Source: Pempheris klunzingeri
Lineage: Eukaryota; Chordata; Actinopteri; Acropomatiformes; Pempheridae
Length of the DNA stretch: 64,000 bases
Assembly (NCBI RefSeq): GCF_042242105.1
Contig: NC_092013.1
Location: forward strand, 9,384,618 to 9,448,617
Direction of reading: 5' to 3'
Shown here: positions 1-11,745 of the stretch, piece by piece
Layout of the letters: every line of letters starts with the position of its first letter
Numbering within the stretch: the first letter of the stretch is position 1
Position numbers and translations under genes: made by a program
The notes under the pieces: model-generated
Databases searched by the model: none
Told to the model about the DNA's origin: nothing
Seen by the model: only the letters and a program-made list of their open reading frames with translations

Positions 1-2129
1 GAGCACAGCAGCAGCGTTTTTTTGGACAAATCTAGATTCATTTACAGTTGTGGATTTTATATAGCCATTGCTTTGGGTATATTTAAACCCAAAGCAATGT
101 GAAAGTCACTTTAATTTACATTTGTTGCAAAATTTGGGACAAGGCCACAGCAGCCATGAATGTTACAGTAGCATTAGCCGACTAAACAGCTGGTCTCAAG
201 ATGTGAGTGCACGGTGGATGGTTGACAGACAACACACTTGCACTAAAGGATTGTCTTTGCATGCAACAGTGTCTGACGGGCTGACGAGGTCCTGGCTGCT
301 TTAAGCATACTCAGACAACTTGGTGAGGCTTTTTGTTTTTGTATGTTCCTTTGCTAATTTTCAGAGAAAGCTCCCTAAGAAAGTATATTCAACCAGTCCA
401 CATGCTGCACATTCCTCACTGCATCACAACTTACCACAGAGAGAAATTAAACCAAAGCTTTAGTGCACTGGTTTGCATTTACCACCAACGTGACACAATT
501 CTCTGCATCTGCTGACCAAGTGAGGAATAAACGTCAGAGTCAGCTTTATCTGCCTCCTTGTTGGAGTCATTGTTGTGACAGAGTTTACTGACAATTAGAA
601 GGAAGGAACTGAAATAAAGAACACGCAAGACGTGGGAGCGTAGTATCGGCTATTTTAGATTAGGCTGCTTTTGAGGATTATATTTGTCATTTTTCTGCTG
701 ACTTTGATTTCCTGTGCTCTCTGTCATTTCTCCTAAGACATAATGAGTAGTACATGGTCCACACTCATAGCAGCGTCAAGTGTCTGAAACCAACAGAGTA
801 CATCAGTTCTCACAGCCTGGCTTGGCTGCAGAACCATATAAATGTATTTTCTTCATCTGTTTGACGTAATTCTGCTTGCCGCAATTGTACTCATTTCTGA
901 CTCACAGACAGATCAGAGTGAAAAGTTAAACAAGTGAAACAAACGTGGCTGCCAAACAACTTCCTCACTAGGTCAGTTGCCTAGGGACTCTTGTAAACAA
1001 ATGAGTCCCACAGTATTTATCATGTATGGAAACTTCTGGAATACATCTGGTTTTATTAGATAAAACACGTCTCTTGCAGTCAGAAAAAAGGAGAACGTCT
1101 TTATCCCCCCCTAATCCTGTTCATGGCAAACGTCCAGGCCGCTGCTCATCATGACAACATTATGACTCCCAGTTTATATGTACATAAACAATTCTGGACT
1201 GTGACTTGAATATAATATAATTAAGAGCAATTTTAAACTAACAACCACTCAAATTACAGCATATTAGACCATATATTCTATGAATTCTTTTTTTGCATTT
1301 TATCACATCATCCAATTACTGTTTGTCTTCAGATGACACCTCATCTTTTACACTGACTTGTCCTCCCATCTTTCCTCCTTTTCACCTTCCTGCCGACTGC
1401 AACATCTTTTTTTCAGGAGGCTGCCTGAGTCACTTCATATCCTGTTTCCTCTGTTACCACATTTAGGAATCACGAAGAGTGTGAAAATATCTGGAAACCT
1501 TCAGACAAGTTTCACAATTTGAATTAACTGCAGTGCTGAAGCCAAAAAAACAAAATCCAGGAGGGGAGCCGACACGTTAATGATAAAGTTTGGACAGAAT
1601 GCATTTTTGCATTTGAAGATTTCTCTAGAAATGATCAAATATAGCAGAACTACAAACAAACTGTATCACCAGCATGTGAATAATGTTTTACCTGATGAGC
1701 ACTGTGAGGCATTTGAATTTTCCCCTTATGCAGCACTTCCGAGAGTTACCAGTTAGCAAACAAAGAACAGGAACTGAGGAGGTGCAAAATTCAAAAGCAG
1801 CTCCAGCTGTTTTCTAGTTTATATGCAAAACTACAAGGGGAATGTGAAGCACGTGCAAACTTTAAGTTAATGTGGAGATCAAATCAAAAGTAAATAAACA
1901 GTAAATAGTTCATACTGTGAGGAAAATCTCACTTCTACTTGTATATGATTCTTGTTTTGAAAATAATAGCTTCAGTGTGTGCATACAGATCTGTTCCAGT
2001 AGATAGAAGATACTGTTGATTACTGTCATTTCTATTTTTTGAAATAATTAGTAAAAAGTTGGATATGATTTTGACATTTTGACACTTACAGCGCTTTCAT
2101 TAGCCAATTTTTTTTAATACAAAAATGTT

Positions 2130-2510
2130 TTTTCCAGGAGGTGGAGCATGGTTGGAAAATCCCTGATAATGTGAACTATTCGGGTGGATGAGGTTGTTCT
2201 TTAAGTAATGGGAACAGGCCCTGACATGAAGTGAATCTGTTCATTAATTTTATTTAATTTTTTATTTTATTTTAATTTTATTTCTATTTGTTTATTTATC
2301 TATTTTGTCTGTAGGTTTATTCTGTTTGTTTGTCTTTATTATTGCACTGTATGATGTATATCTGATCATATGCAACAATATTTATGTATGCAATATGTTT
2401 TGCACTCCCTTTTTTTTTTTGGTTTTACATCATCGATCTTGTCTCAGATAATGTTCTATGTTAAACGGCAAAAAAAATCAAAATAAAAAGTTCCAAAAAA
2501 AAATAAAAAA
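2130..2510 (+). mobile_element. Possible LINE 3' tail
   Basis: A T-rich, low-complexity run leads into a segment containing AATAAA-type signals and a terminal A-rich stretch (about 2465-2510). This is the shape of a 5'-truncated LINE copy inserted on the plus strand. No reverse-transcriptase coding sequence is visible, so the family cannot be named; it could equally be simple low-complexity DNA. Confidence 0.3.
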
Positions 2511-2787
2511 TGTTTTTCCTAAAATAATGTTATTACATTTATTGTCTTTCATCAAATGTAAAAGTTGTAGTTTGATTGTAAGTCATTGGACCTGATTATT
2601 AAGTCATCATATCAATCACAGCGAGGAGAGAAATAGGAGCTCAAAGCTGAGTAACATTTCACTGTAATGTTATTTTTAGCAAATTTCTTTAAATAAGAAT
2701 TAGACTTGACTATGTTTCATTTCTGCACGCAAGACGAGAGCTAGTGCCAGGAATCAGCAGAAGTTTGTCAGTTTAAAATTAGAGGTC

Positions 2788-2793
2788 TTTATT
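2788..2793 (-). terminator. Candidate SUOX poly(A) signal
   Basis: TTTATT on the plus strand reads AATAAA on the minus strand. It is the first canonical hexamer I noticed downstream of the SUOX stop codon. It would imply a 3' UTR of about 2.4 kb that includes two short transposable elements, so a non-canonical signal nearer the stop is quite possible. Confidence 0.25.
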
Positions 2794-3383
2794 CATCATC
2801 ATCATCATCGTCATCACGACAACGTGCATTGCACACGACACTGTGCATCACAGAGCTGCTCGGCACAGAGAGGAAGTCAGCAGCTTTGACAGATGCAACT
2901 GTCAATACGACTTCAGTAAATTAACATGAATATGACTGAATACTTCCATGGCCCTGAACAGCAGGGTTCCTTATGGACAAGCTGCGCAGTTCAAACAAGT
3001 TCTAAGAGGAGGACATATTTAGGATAACACCCAGTATTTCCTACTCCTCTCTCTACTTGTAAGGATCAGCACTCGACTCTCAACCATCCTTCTCTAAATC
3101 ATCGCCTTTCTGGTGGCCTCCTTAAAAGGGACGCCTGGCACACATCGGGACAGAGCTGTGGTCAAGATGTGCTCAGCATAAACACAGCTTGCTTTAGCTC
3201 GGTCTCCACAGTGACATGAGGTACTTCACACCAACCTGAAACACGTGGGGGCAGATCTGCAAACTGAGCGGCAGACAGAGGGCCACAGTTCACCTCTGAT
3301 TTGCCGACTAAAAACAAGCTTTGATGATTTGAGCCAATCACAGCTGCTCATTTGAGATACAAAAATTTTCAGTCATTTCATTA

Positions 3384-4018
3384 GGGGAGAGCGGGGTTGG
3401 TTGTCACGGAGCTTATTATAGCCAAACTAGAGGGCGCCATCTCGTCATGATTGATGTCAACAATTTGGCGTGATGACGTGCGGAGGAGACATTTTGTATT
3501 TTCATGGGTCATAGTAATTTTTCATGTAGCTGTTGTTTTTGTAATAAATGTTTGTAGGCCATTAGGCATTTAATAATAGAACATTTATCAAAAAGGGGAA
3601 GGTAACTGCTTGAATTTGAGTCTACTTTTTAGTTGCTATGTGATCGCTAAGCATAAAACCTTTGTCGAGAGGGCAGGTGAGGCTGGTCAAGCCTGTGACA
3701 TCCATACAATGTTATATTCATGATAAGTTGATATGAAACTATGATTCTAATAAAACACTGTAAATTCTTTCCTTTTTTTCTCATTACAGAGGACAGTTTA
3801 AACAAATAATCATGATTCATGGTTTAAACAATTAGAACAAAGCTAAACCCTGGATGGGGCTGGTTATCACAATGTGTAAGAGTAACTCTGATGGTTCATA
3901 ACTCGCCTTTAAAATAAAATATAACAATGAAATGGATGACCATTTTAACCCAACGCCTTAAGCTTCACTGTAATGGAGGAATGAGTAAAAAGAGTGACAA
4001 ACAAACCCCGGTCTCCCC
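3384..4018. mobile_element. MITE with TAGGGGAGA-type termini
   Basis: The left end reads TAGGGGAGAGCGGGGTTGG and the right end is its imperfect inverse, finishing CGGTCTCCCCTA. The terminal inverted repeat is about 26 bp including the GTCAC that follows, and TA dinucleotides flank it. An internal copy of the GGGGCTGGTTATCAC-like motif lies near 3856-3870. It has no coding capacity. The structure fits a non-autonomous DNA transposon with TA target duplication; the superfamily is inferred only. Confidence 0.75.
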
Positions 4019-4149
4019 TATTTTCTCACTTACAAAAGGTTAGCGATCAGCAAAGCTGCAGCTGCAGATAAACAAATGCCCCCAATGTTTTAAAACCACG
4101 TTGGTAACTTCAGTTGTGAACTCGCCATGCAACTCAATTGCAACCCTTC

Positions 4150-4840
4150 ATTAAAGTAATGACTATATAAAACTCAATACTTACTTACATTTCAATTAGA
4201 CTTAATATTATTTAGGTTTTTACATTACAATGCATGTCAATCACAAGTAATTCAACCGCTTTCCTATAAGCATCTTCAGCATCAAAGGTTCTCTATACGA
4301 CATTCAGAGTAGTCATATAGAATTAAAAAACGTAAAAGTAAAGATACAGTGGAGTGATGCAACCTGAGCAGAGACACACACACAAGCTCCCTCTGCTTGT
4401 GTTGTAATCACAGCCTCTCCTTTGTTTTGGTCGTCAGGACCTCCACACGTATGTAATCTTAGTGCATGTGAGTCTGTGAATCGCTCAGTAAGCGAAACCG
4501 AGCCGAAAAGTCAGAGTCAGAGCAGCTGCGCAGCGACAGACTCAGCTGAGCTAACACAGTAACACAAAAGCACTATGAGGTTGTCAGTCAGCGGTTGTGT
4601 ACAGAACGAACGAGAGACCCTGATGTGGAGCCATGGCAGCACGACGGTGGTTGGAGGAGTGGATGAGGCTCAGACTTGTTTGGTCTGAGATGCTGAGATA
4701 TCGTATAGAGAACCTTTAACGTAACAAGTATATAATAAACTTAATACTTCTTTACATGTCAGTTAGATTTCATATTGTTTAGCTTTTAACACCTGTTAAT
4801 CACACCTTTTTCCTATAAACATCTTCAGCATTAAAAATGT
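4150..4840 (+). repeat. Direct repeat flanking the 434-bp MITE
   Basis: About 130 bp to the left of the MITE (4150-4283) resembles about 120 bp to its right (4718-4840) in the same orientation. Both run from a TAAxGTAA motif through TTAATACTT-like, TTAGxTTxxATATT-like and CCTATAAxCATCTTCAGCAT blocks. It is too long for a normal target-site duplication, so the MITE and flank may be one composite, tandemly repeated unit. Confidence 0.65.
4284..4717. mobile_element. MITE with perfect 17-bp terminal repeats
   Basis: AAAGGTTCTCTATACGA at 4284-4300 is matched exactly by its reverse complement at 4701-4717. The 434-bp interior has no reading frame of note. The exact termini indicate a fairly young non-autonomous DNA transposon. 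It is bracketed by a longer direct repeat described separately. Confidence 0.8.
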
Positions 4841-5218
4841 CAGCAATGATTACAAAAATAAATTATTCTTCTTTCAAATCACAAAAACTCAGAATTAACT
4901 GGATCACACATTCACTTAATACCGAAGTGTATCCACTAGATAAAACTGGACACGTTTAGGTTTGGTCATTTACAGCCTTCAGCTTTGTTGAAGGTATGCA
5001 GCGCTGAAAAGCTTTCAAATCTCACAGGCAACATAAATGCATAAATATTTCAAGGCTGTGCACCAAAAAAATCCTGCTGTATTTGTTGCAGTACTTAAAA
5101 ATCTACAATTACTTTTCCTGCTGAGTCTAAATGACTGTTTTAAGACACTGTGCACTCTGATGACTCGTGTTTCTGGCGTGAACCTGTTGATTTTCAAGTG
5201 TGCATCAAACCACGGAGT

Positions 5219-7099
5219 CTATTCCTCGCTCTCATCCTCTCTGATCTTCACCTTCACTCGGTGCCAGGCGTTACTCAGCACGCCCCTCAGGTTCCAGATG
5301 GGAGCAACCGTGTCCGGCTGCATGTTGTAACTGTTGTCGACTGCCTTGCAGACTATCTCCAGCTCCTGGGCCTCAGGGGGAAGAGGAGCCGTCACCTCCC
5401 ACAGCTTCCAAGCCCAGGCTCGTCCTGGTAGGGGTGAGGGTCTGGGCTCTTGTTCCTTGTCGCTGGTCTTTAGCTGGGCCACCTGCCACGTCTTTCCGCC
5501 ATCCAGAGAAACATCTACACGTACCACCTCTCTGCCCCCGCCACTCCAGGCATAACCCTTCACCATCACCTCTTCAGCACTGCGATCGACCACGGCGCCA
5601 TCCGCCGGCGTGGTGATCGCTGACTGAATGGGCAGCTCCTGGATGGCCGGAGCGGACTTGAAGTCCACTGTGTCCCAGTCCGTCCCAGGGGAGAAGCCCT
5701 TGTAGTCGTTCTGCTGCCAGTGACTGCTGCTCTCTTCTGCGCTCACTATGATCTTCCCCAACCATTTAACATTGCGTGCACCCACTATTCCTGGTACCAC
5801 CACCCGCACAGGGAAACCGTGGTCGGCAGGGAGATTCTCGCCGTTCATTTCGTAAGCCAGCAGCACATCACCTTCCTCGCTAACTGCCTTGTTCAGAGGA
5901 ATAGAGGCACCGTAGGTAGTCCCAGTCACGTCTTTGTCCAGTCCTTCAAACTGAACATGGCAAGCCCACTGAGCCACATCCGGCCCGTAACCAGCTGCCA
6001 GCAGCACATCCCTGAGCCTCGCGCCACTCCATGTGGCGTTACTGATCGCAGCGATGCCCCAGTTTAGTCCTTTCACCTGCTTGACCTTATTCATCTCAGA
6101 GCGGCGGTTCCCGGCACATTGCAGTGTGGCAGTGATGGTGTGTTTGGGGAATCGAGTCTTCAGCTCTTCTAAAGACAGCGTCAGCTCTCCTCCAGGAAGT
6201 CCCTCCACATGCAGCTGATATGACGCCGGGTCCACCTGAGGAACAGGCAGGTGGTTTCTCTTGAAGAAGATAGCAGAGGGAGTGATGTAGGTGTCAGAGA
6301 GGAGCTCAGGAGGTGGTTCAGCATTGAAGGGCTTGAGGCTGTTGACGCGCAGGCCGGGGTGACGTTCAGGGTCAGAAGAGTAGGGGTCAGATGACACGAC
6401 AGACTGCTGCTTCTTCACATCTTCAGAGCTCAGCTCACCAACCTTGTGTTAACCACGAACACAAACGGTTTTTAGACCACATGACACAGACTCAGTGCCA
6501 TACCTATCACATATTCTCTGAATATTTTCCTAATATATGAATATAAGGCAAAGACAGACAAAGAAGTGTGATTGTTCACAACTCCAGAGATAAAGCATTT
6601 TTCCCGCTGACCACTTGAGGGAGTGCCAACATTTAGCCTCCAGCTGTTTTTCTGTATATTCAGTGCTCAGTAGAGCTTTCTATATCTGTCTTCAGTGATC
6701 AAGTTCAAGTTGAACTAAATAAATTACGTTTAAGGATACATTTGACTGATACCTCCTGCTTTACAGCTGTCATAGGTTCCCATTAATCTCCATTCATATT
6801 TCTCAAAGATAGAGCAAATATTTTTACTGGATTTGTGAACTAAATATATGCTTAAAGTGCTTTAACTTGCAATTCAGTCACAATACACCTTTCAATATGG
6901 TTTATTATAACCATGTATTGTACTAAAATAAAACCTGTAAAATTATTAGTATATAAATTGTACCAAAAATTGCAATAAGGATTGTAAACATTACTACTTA
7001 GAGATCCAATAAACCCATTCTTTGTCAAATTAAAAGCACGAAAATGTAAACATTTGGTTAAATTCAAATCATGTACAAAGCAAAAAAAGAAAATCAACA

Positions 7100-7130
<31 letters not shown>

Positions 7131-10100
7131 GTATCCAAATGCTGGTTAAAATGAGAGAAAGTCAATGTGATCCAATAAACAATTAGTGATGACTGACGCA
7201 AAATATTGTATTTCAGTCAGAGTAATAACTTTATGGAACAGCTGTAATGAGGAAATGAAAACACATTTAAACGAATGTTTAACAGTAACACTGACCGGAT
7301 ATGGGATGAATGATCGCAGAGGGGACAAACTGAAGCTCACCCTACGAGTTGACCCACCTTATACTCTGAGAGGATTTCCAGCACATGTTCCTGGTTGTGT
7401 ACAGCATACAGCGCCCAAAAGGGTTCAAGGGCTCCACCTGCCGCCAGCAAGATTTTATCCCCACCAGGGTGCATGGCCACAAACTCAGTGATGTCATAGA
7501 CGCCGCCTTTGTACGTGACCCACACGCCATTTTCCAGAGAGCGGTGACTGGTGACCTCTTCCTGGGTGAAGATGGGAAGAGGCGAGGTCTTCTCTACGGT
7601 CTGAACGTTGTCTGCCTGCTCAGCCTGCACCGAGAGAAGAGAGAGAGCAGTCAGCTGTGCGATTGGTCTAAAAGGACATTTATAAAAGGGGTCCAGTCTG
7701 CAAGACAGTTATTTATAAAATAAATGCATTTTGCTTGGCACAACTATGACTGAAAGGTAATTTGGCTTCTTCTGTGATCACTTTGTGATTATTTGTCACG
7801 ATGAAGCTTCTAGTTCAACAGCAGTAAACTGTTACAGCAGTGGCAGTGTGTGCAGTGTGAGTGGGTACTGCAAGTTTTAAATGTCATGCCTCTGCTCCCC
7901 ACTGTTTTATTGGACAAGAGACATCATAGAGACTGGAAAGGGGAAAGAGAGAGAGAGAGGGGAGGACATGTAGCAAAGGGCCAAGTGAGCCACCGGGGCA
8001 TCCTGCTCCCCATTGTCTGAGCGGCTTCTAGATCAGAGACACTCACACTGAAAGTCCTGTAACATTATAATCACACCATAAGAGAAAAGCATAAGCTCAC
8101 TGTTCCGCAGCTGCAACACAGCTTAATATATGGTATGATAGTAAAACTAGGAAGAATGTGGGGTGAATCAAAGACCTAAATACGATGCTGATCAGATTAT
8201 TATTATAGGAATATTTTAAAATATCATAGTGATGTTAGAGATGACATAAAAATGTAAAAACAAATTAAGTCTACTGCTCCAGATTTCATTTATTATTTTG
8301 CGTCAGCAGTCCTACTCGATGACGCACCTGCATACAGCTAAAGTTTCACATATTGCACTCTCAATGACCCCTTATTCCTAGTACTTATAGTCCACGTCTG
8401 TCCTGCCGACAAGAGTAAACTTTCTAATGACCGCAGCGATTCTCTTGTTTGTTTTTGTCTGTTTCTACGAGCCTCCGAGTTGTACGAGTTCCCCTCTCTA
8501 TTCTCTCTCTCTCCTCTGTCTCTTCTCTCTCTTTGTGTAGTCTGTCTCTGAGGTGTTGTGGCCCTGGTCTGATCGGCGTCATTGAAGTTGCTCAGTGTCC
8601 TCGTGGATTCATATTTTCACATTTGTTTTTCTGCAGTTTTGTTATCTTAACTTGTATATACTCTGATTTTTAAATCGGTCTGTCCTGTACACATGGCATC
8701 TACTGCACATCTGTCCGTCCTGGGAGAGGAATCTTCCATTTTTTCCACTTTAAATGTTTTTCTAGGGGGAGTGTTTCCTTATCAGACAGTGGGTGTTGAT
8801 TTGTGATTTTGGGCTGTAGAATTTGACTGGACTTGGTTTTTCATTCTGTCCTGTAATAACACATTCACAGCCGTCAGACAGGAAAATAAAGTCAAAAATA
8901 AAGTTTACATTAAAGCCAAAGGTTCCGACTTTTCTTCCAGCCCAGACTGACATATGAAACCGCTGTAAAGACCTCAATCTTTATCTACAAACAAAGAAAA
9001 ATTCTTTGAATTTTTTCCATCATATGTGAAGGAACAAAAGTAGGAGCTTCTGCCTGGAGCATTACTACTATTACAGTACTGGTACACAGATGTTTGGGAG
9101 AGCTGCACTGCTGCTAGTAGTGGTTAATGTTTCCTTACGGTACATATGAGAGTTTGGTGGATCTCTAAACATCATCCATCTCTTTGAAGGTGCAACAAAC
9201 TCATTCAAAGTTAAAGTTTGGTATCCGAGTTACACTTTTTAATACAAAACAAAAACTTAAAAAGAAACGACGAGCTATCTAGGATGTTCTTTAAACATTT
9301 CTCCATTTTAAACTTCCCTCTTTCTTCTCCCTGAAAAAATGAAGCACTCTGCTCGGCTCAAGATGTGTGTGCACACTGATTTGCGTAAAATGTGGGAGTG
9401 AAAAGTGACAAAAGCGCTGACATAGTGAACCAACAGAAGAGGCAGGTCACTGCCCTCACTGTAAATTGTGAAAGACCATAAAAGGGTGCAACTGAGAGGG
9501 AACACAGCAAAGTCTCTCTTCCTAAATGTAATGTTATTAAACTAAATATTTAGAAATACTTTTATGGTTAAGAGTGTAAATATACATGTACATCAATGCT
9601 CTGCTGCATTAGACCAATACTTTTGATCTGAGAAACAGCCTTTCAAATCTGAGTGAATGAATGAATCTATTAATTCTAGTTTTCTCTTTTTTCATCTTGA
9701 GTCTCTAAGATGTAAACAATCATGTCAAATGAGCATCACAACTTGTCACAATCAAAGCCATATCGTCATATTGTTGTTTTGTAGTTAAAATCGTAGTACA
9801 CATTTAACTGCCATAATTTCGTGTTGGCACAACTAAAGACAATTAAACACCGACTGTCTTTTTATCTCCTGCTAACCTTGTGCTGGTGGAGGCCATAAGC
9901 CAGTACAGCCCCAGTACCGGCCAGCAGTCCTGCCAGGGCATGTCTCCAGCTGGGAGTGTGGGCGCGCTGGTACGACCCCTGGTCCTCGCCACCGCTACTG
10001 CTGCTGCTCCAGAGACGAACTGCCACGCCAGGTGACGTTTGATGCCTACATAAATGATGAGATGGTGAGCAGCACTAGTCAGGTTATGTTGTTCACAATA

Positions 10101-10355
10101 CAGCAACACAAACATTTGAATTAAATCTAGTTAATTAGCTAAAACATTGCTCAAGCTGTCAGTTTTAGTATCCTTCATTAAACCGAGACCTTTGACCAAA
10201 CAGAACTTAACTGCTCTTTTCATGACGAGCCAAGGAACATAAAACACCAGGTATAATACCCGCGACAAACAACCATTTTTTCTTACAGTGCCATACCTTA
10301 GAGCGCTGAGAGGGCCAAAACGAGTCAGGCAGTGGCAACGTCTGAGAAGCAGCAT
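5219..10355 (-). CDS. suox: Sulfite oxidase, mitochondrial
   Basis: Oxidises sulfite to sulfate in the mitochondrial intermembrane space, passing electrons to cytochrome c; last step of sulfur amino acid breakdown. Coding exons, all GT-AG: 10297-10355, 9877-10045, 7358-7624, 5219-6442, giving 572 residues (human 545). The N-terminus is Arg-rich (MLLLRRCHC) like a mitochondrial presequence, and a hydrophobic segment lies at about 54-72. Residues 77-165 form the cytochrome b5 domain, with haem ligands His128 (HPGG) and probably His152 (AVH). The large last exon carries the molybdopterin domain, with the Mo-ligand Cys in [10 protein letters not shown] at about 274, and the C-terminal dimerisation domain ending near [13 protein letters not shown]. 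The start is the first ATG after a strong pyrimidine-tract acceptor (exon edge 10377), so a non-coding exon lies upstream. No break seen. Confidence 0.97.
7101..7130. repeat. (CTA)n microsatellite
   Basis: About ten uninterrupted CTA triplets in the intron between the last two SUOX coding exons, about 230 bp below exon 7358-7624. Confidence 0.95.
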
Positions 10356-10438
10356 TTCACTAATGTTCTGGGAAGAAAAAAAACAGCACGGTTAGTCTGC
10401 CAGCCAGCCTGAATATAAGAATATAGACTCAGTTGTCT

Positions 10439-10832
10439 GTTTATTGGGTACACTGAGCTAAAACTACTACGGTCCAATACAACAACCCCGCTAGAAATCC
10501 TCCCTTCATGAAGGTTATGATGCTCAGTTTTTGTTTAAACCTTTTAAGAGAGGGGTAGATTCCACTGTGTGATCATTTCGATTGATGTAGTAATTCCTGT
10601 TTGCATTAGACAGAGAGGTTTTTGTTACTTACATTCACTCATTGGTGTAAACGGATTAGACAAAATATCAACAACAGCTGTCAGTTAAACACAACACAGT
10701 TCATCAGCATCACAAGCTACATCCACCAAAATGATTATACAGTTGTATTTTATTATGTTCTTTAACATTATGACCTTCATGAAGGGATTTATTGAACTGC
10801 ATTAGTTTTTCGCAAAGTGAACCTCATAAACT
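10439..10832. mobile_element. Inverted-repeat MITE in SUOX intron 1
   Basis: The first about 80 bp (from TTATTGGGTACACTGAGC through CCCTTCATGAAGG) are matched imperfectly, in inverse orientation, by the last about 75 bp (CCTTCATGAAGGGATTTATT through ACCTCATAAA). CTTCATGAAG is itself a palindrome and occurs in both arms. There is no coding sequence. It lies between the presumed non-coding exon near 13.7 kb and the first coding exon of SUOX. Confidence 0.75.
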
Positions 10833-11412
10833 TGCTGATCCTGTTTATCTAGAGCAGTGGATCCCAAAATGTTTGGCTGTGACGCCTTTAAATTAAATGA
10901 CAGATACACAACATCTTAATCTTTGCTCCTCAGATTGTTTCATCAGAGTAATTTCTAGAGGAACAACTATACAGTCTTTCACAAAAGAAGAGCAAAGATT
11001 ACAGAAGTCTTGAAAGGAAAATCATTTTGTGTTCCAGACACATTTTTTATTCTCTCTTTTTTTTTTTATCTCCCTTTATTCTCAACTCTTTCTTATCCAG
11101 TCAATCATCTTGAGGCTCCTCAGATTTATCGTTCAACCCCTTGGTTGGGGACCAGTGGTGAAGAGCAGACAAACCCAACATTCACAACAAAAACCATTTT
11201 CTGCTACTGCTAAAACCGTTAAAGCAGCTTCAAACGCTGCTCATGACAATAAGCTCCCACTAATCTGCACTTTTAAAACAGGTTTTAAAAGTGATAAAAT
11301 AGGAAGATACAATGAAAAAGGTACATTAAAATGCACCAATATCAACGGAATATTTAGATAAATTATGAAAGAAAAGGACATTCAGCAGACGCTAAATGAT
11401 ATTACAAGGAAT

Positions 11413-11745
11413 AGGGCTGCAATGAACGATAATTCTCATTGATGATTAATCTACTGATTATTTTCACAATTAATTGATTAGCTGTTTGCTCTATAAAATG
11501 GAGGAAATGTCAATAAGTGTTTCCCAAAGCGGAAGATGACGTTTTCAAGTCTTGTTTTGTTCACAACCCAAAGATACTCAGTTTACTGTCACAGAGGACT
11601 AAAGAAACCAGAAGATATTCACATTTAAGAATTAAAGAATTCTGACTTTGTTTTCTTAAAAAAAAAAAAGACTAGTTAATTGATTATCAAAATCATCTGC
11701 GATTGATTTAACAGTTGCCAATTAATCGATTAGTCATTGCAGGCC
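11413..11745. mobile_element. hAT-like MITE, copy 1
   Basis: The left end AGGGCTGCAATGAACGAT and right end ATTAGTCATTGCAGGCCT form an imperfect terminal inverted repeat. The interior contains repeated ATTAATCGATT-like motifs and a block reading TCAGTTTACTGTCACAGAG. The same blocks recur in a copy at 27861-28189 in the opposite orientation and in a shorter copy at 43562-43751. The GGCTGCAAC-type ends resemble fish hAT-derived MITEs; that assignment is from memory. Confidence 0.75.

Larger units (their letters stand above)
1..5218. other. Intergenic DNA and probable SUOX 3' flank
   Basis: No convincing protein-coding exon is visible on either strand; open frames here are short and lack recognisable domains. 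Roughly 1-2130 is unique-looking, AT-rich sequence in which I recognise nothing. The remainder holds a possible LINE tail (about 2130-2510), two short inverted-repeat elements (3384-4018 and 4284-4717) and a flanking direct repeat. Part of the stretch just below 5219 must be SUOX 3' UTR, but its end is uncertain. Confidence 0.7.

Noticed and set aside
9843-10115. 90-codon minus-strand open frame as an independent gene
   Set aside because: The genuine reading of this region is SUOX exon 2 (9877-10045) in a different frame, set by the flanking splice phases and by [19 protein letters not shown].
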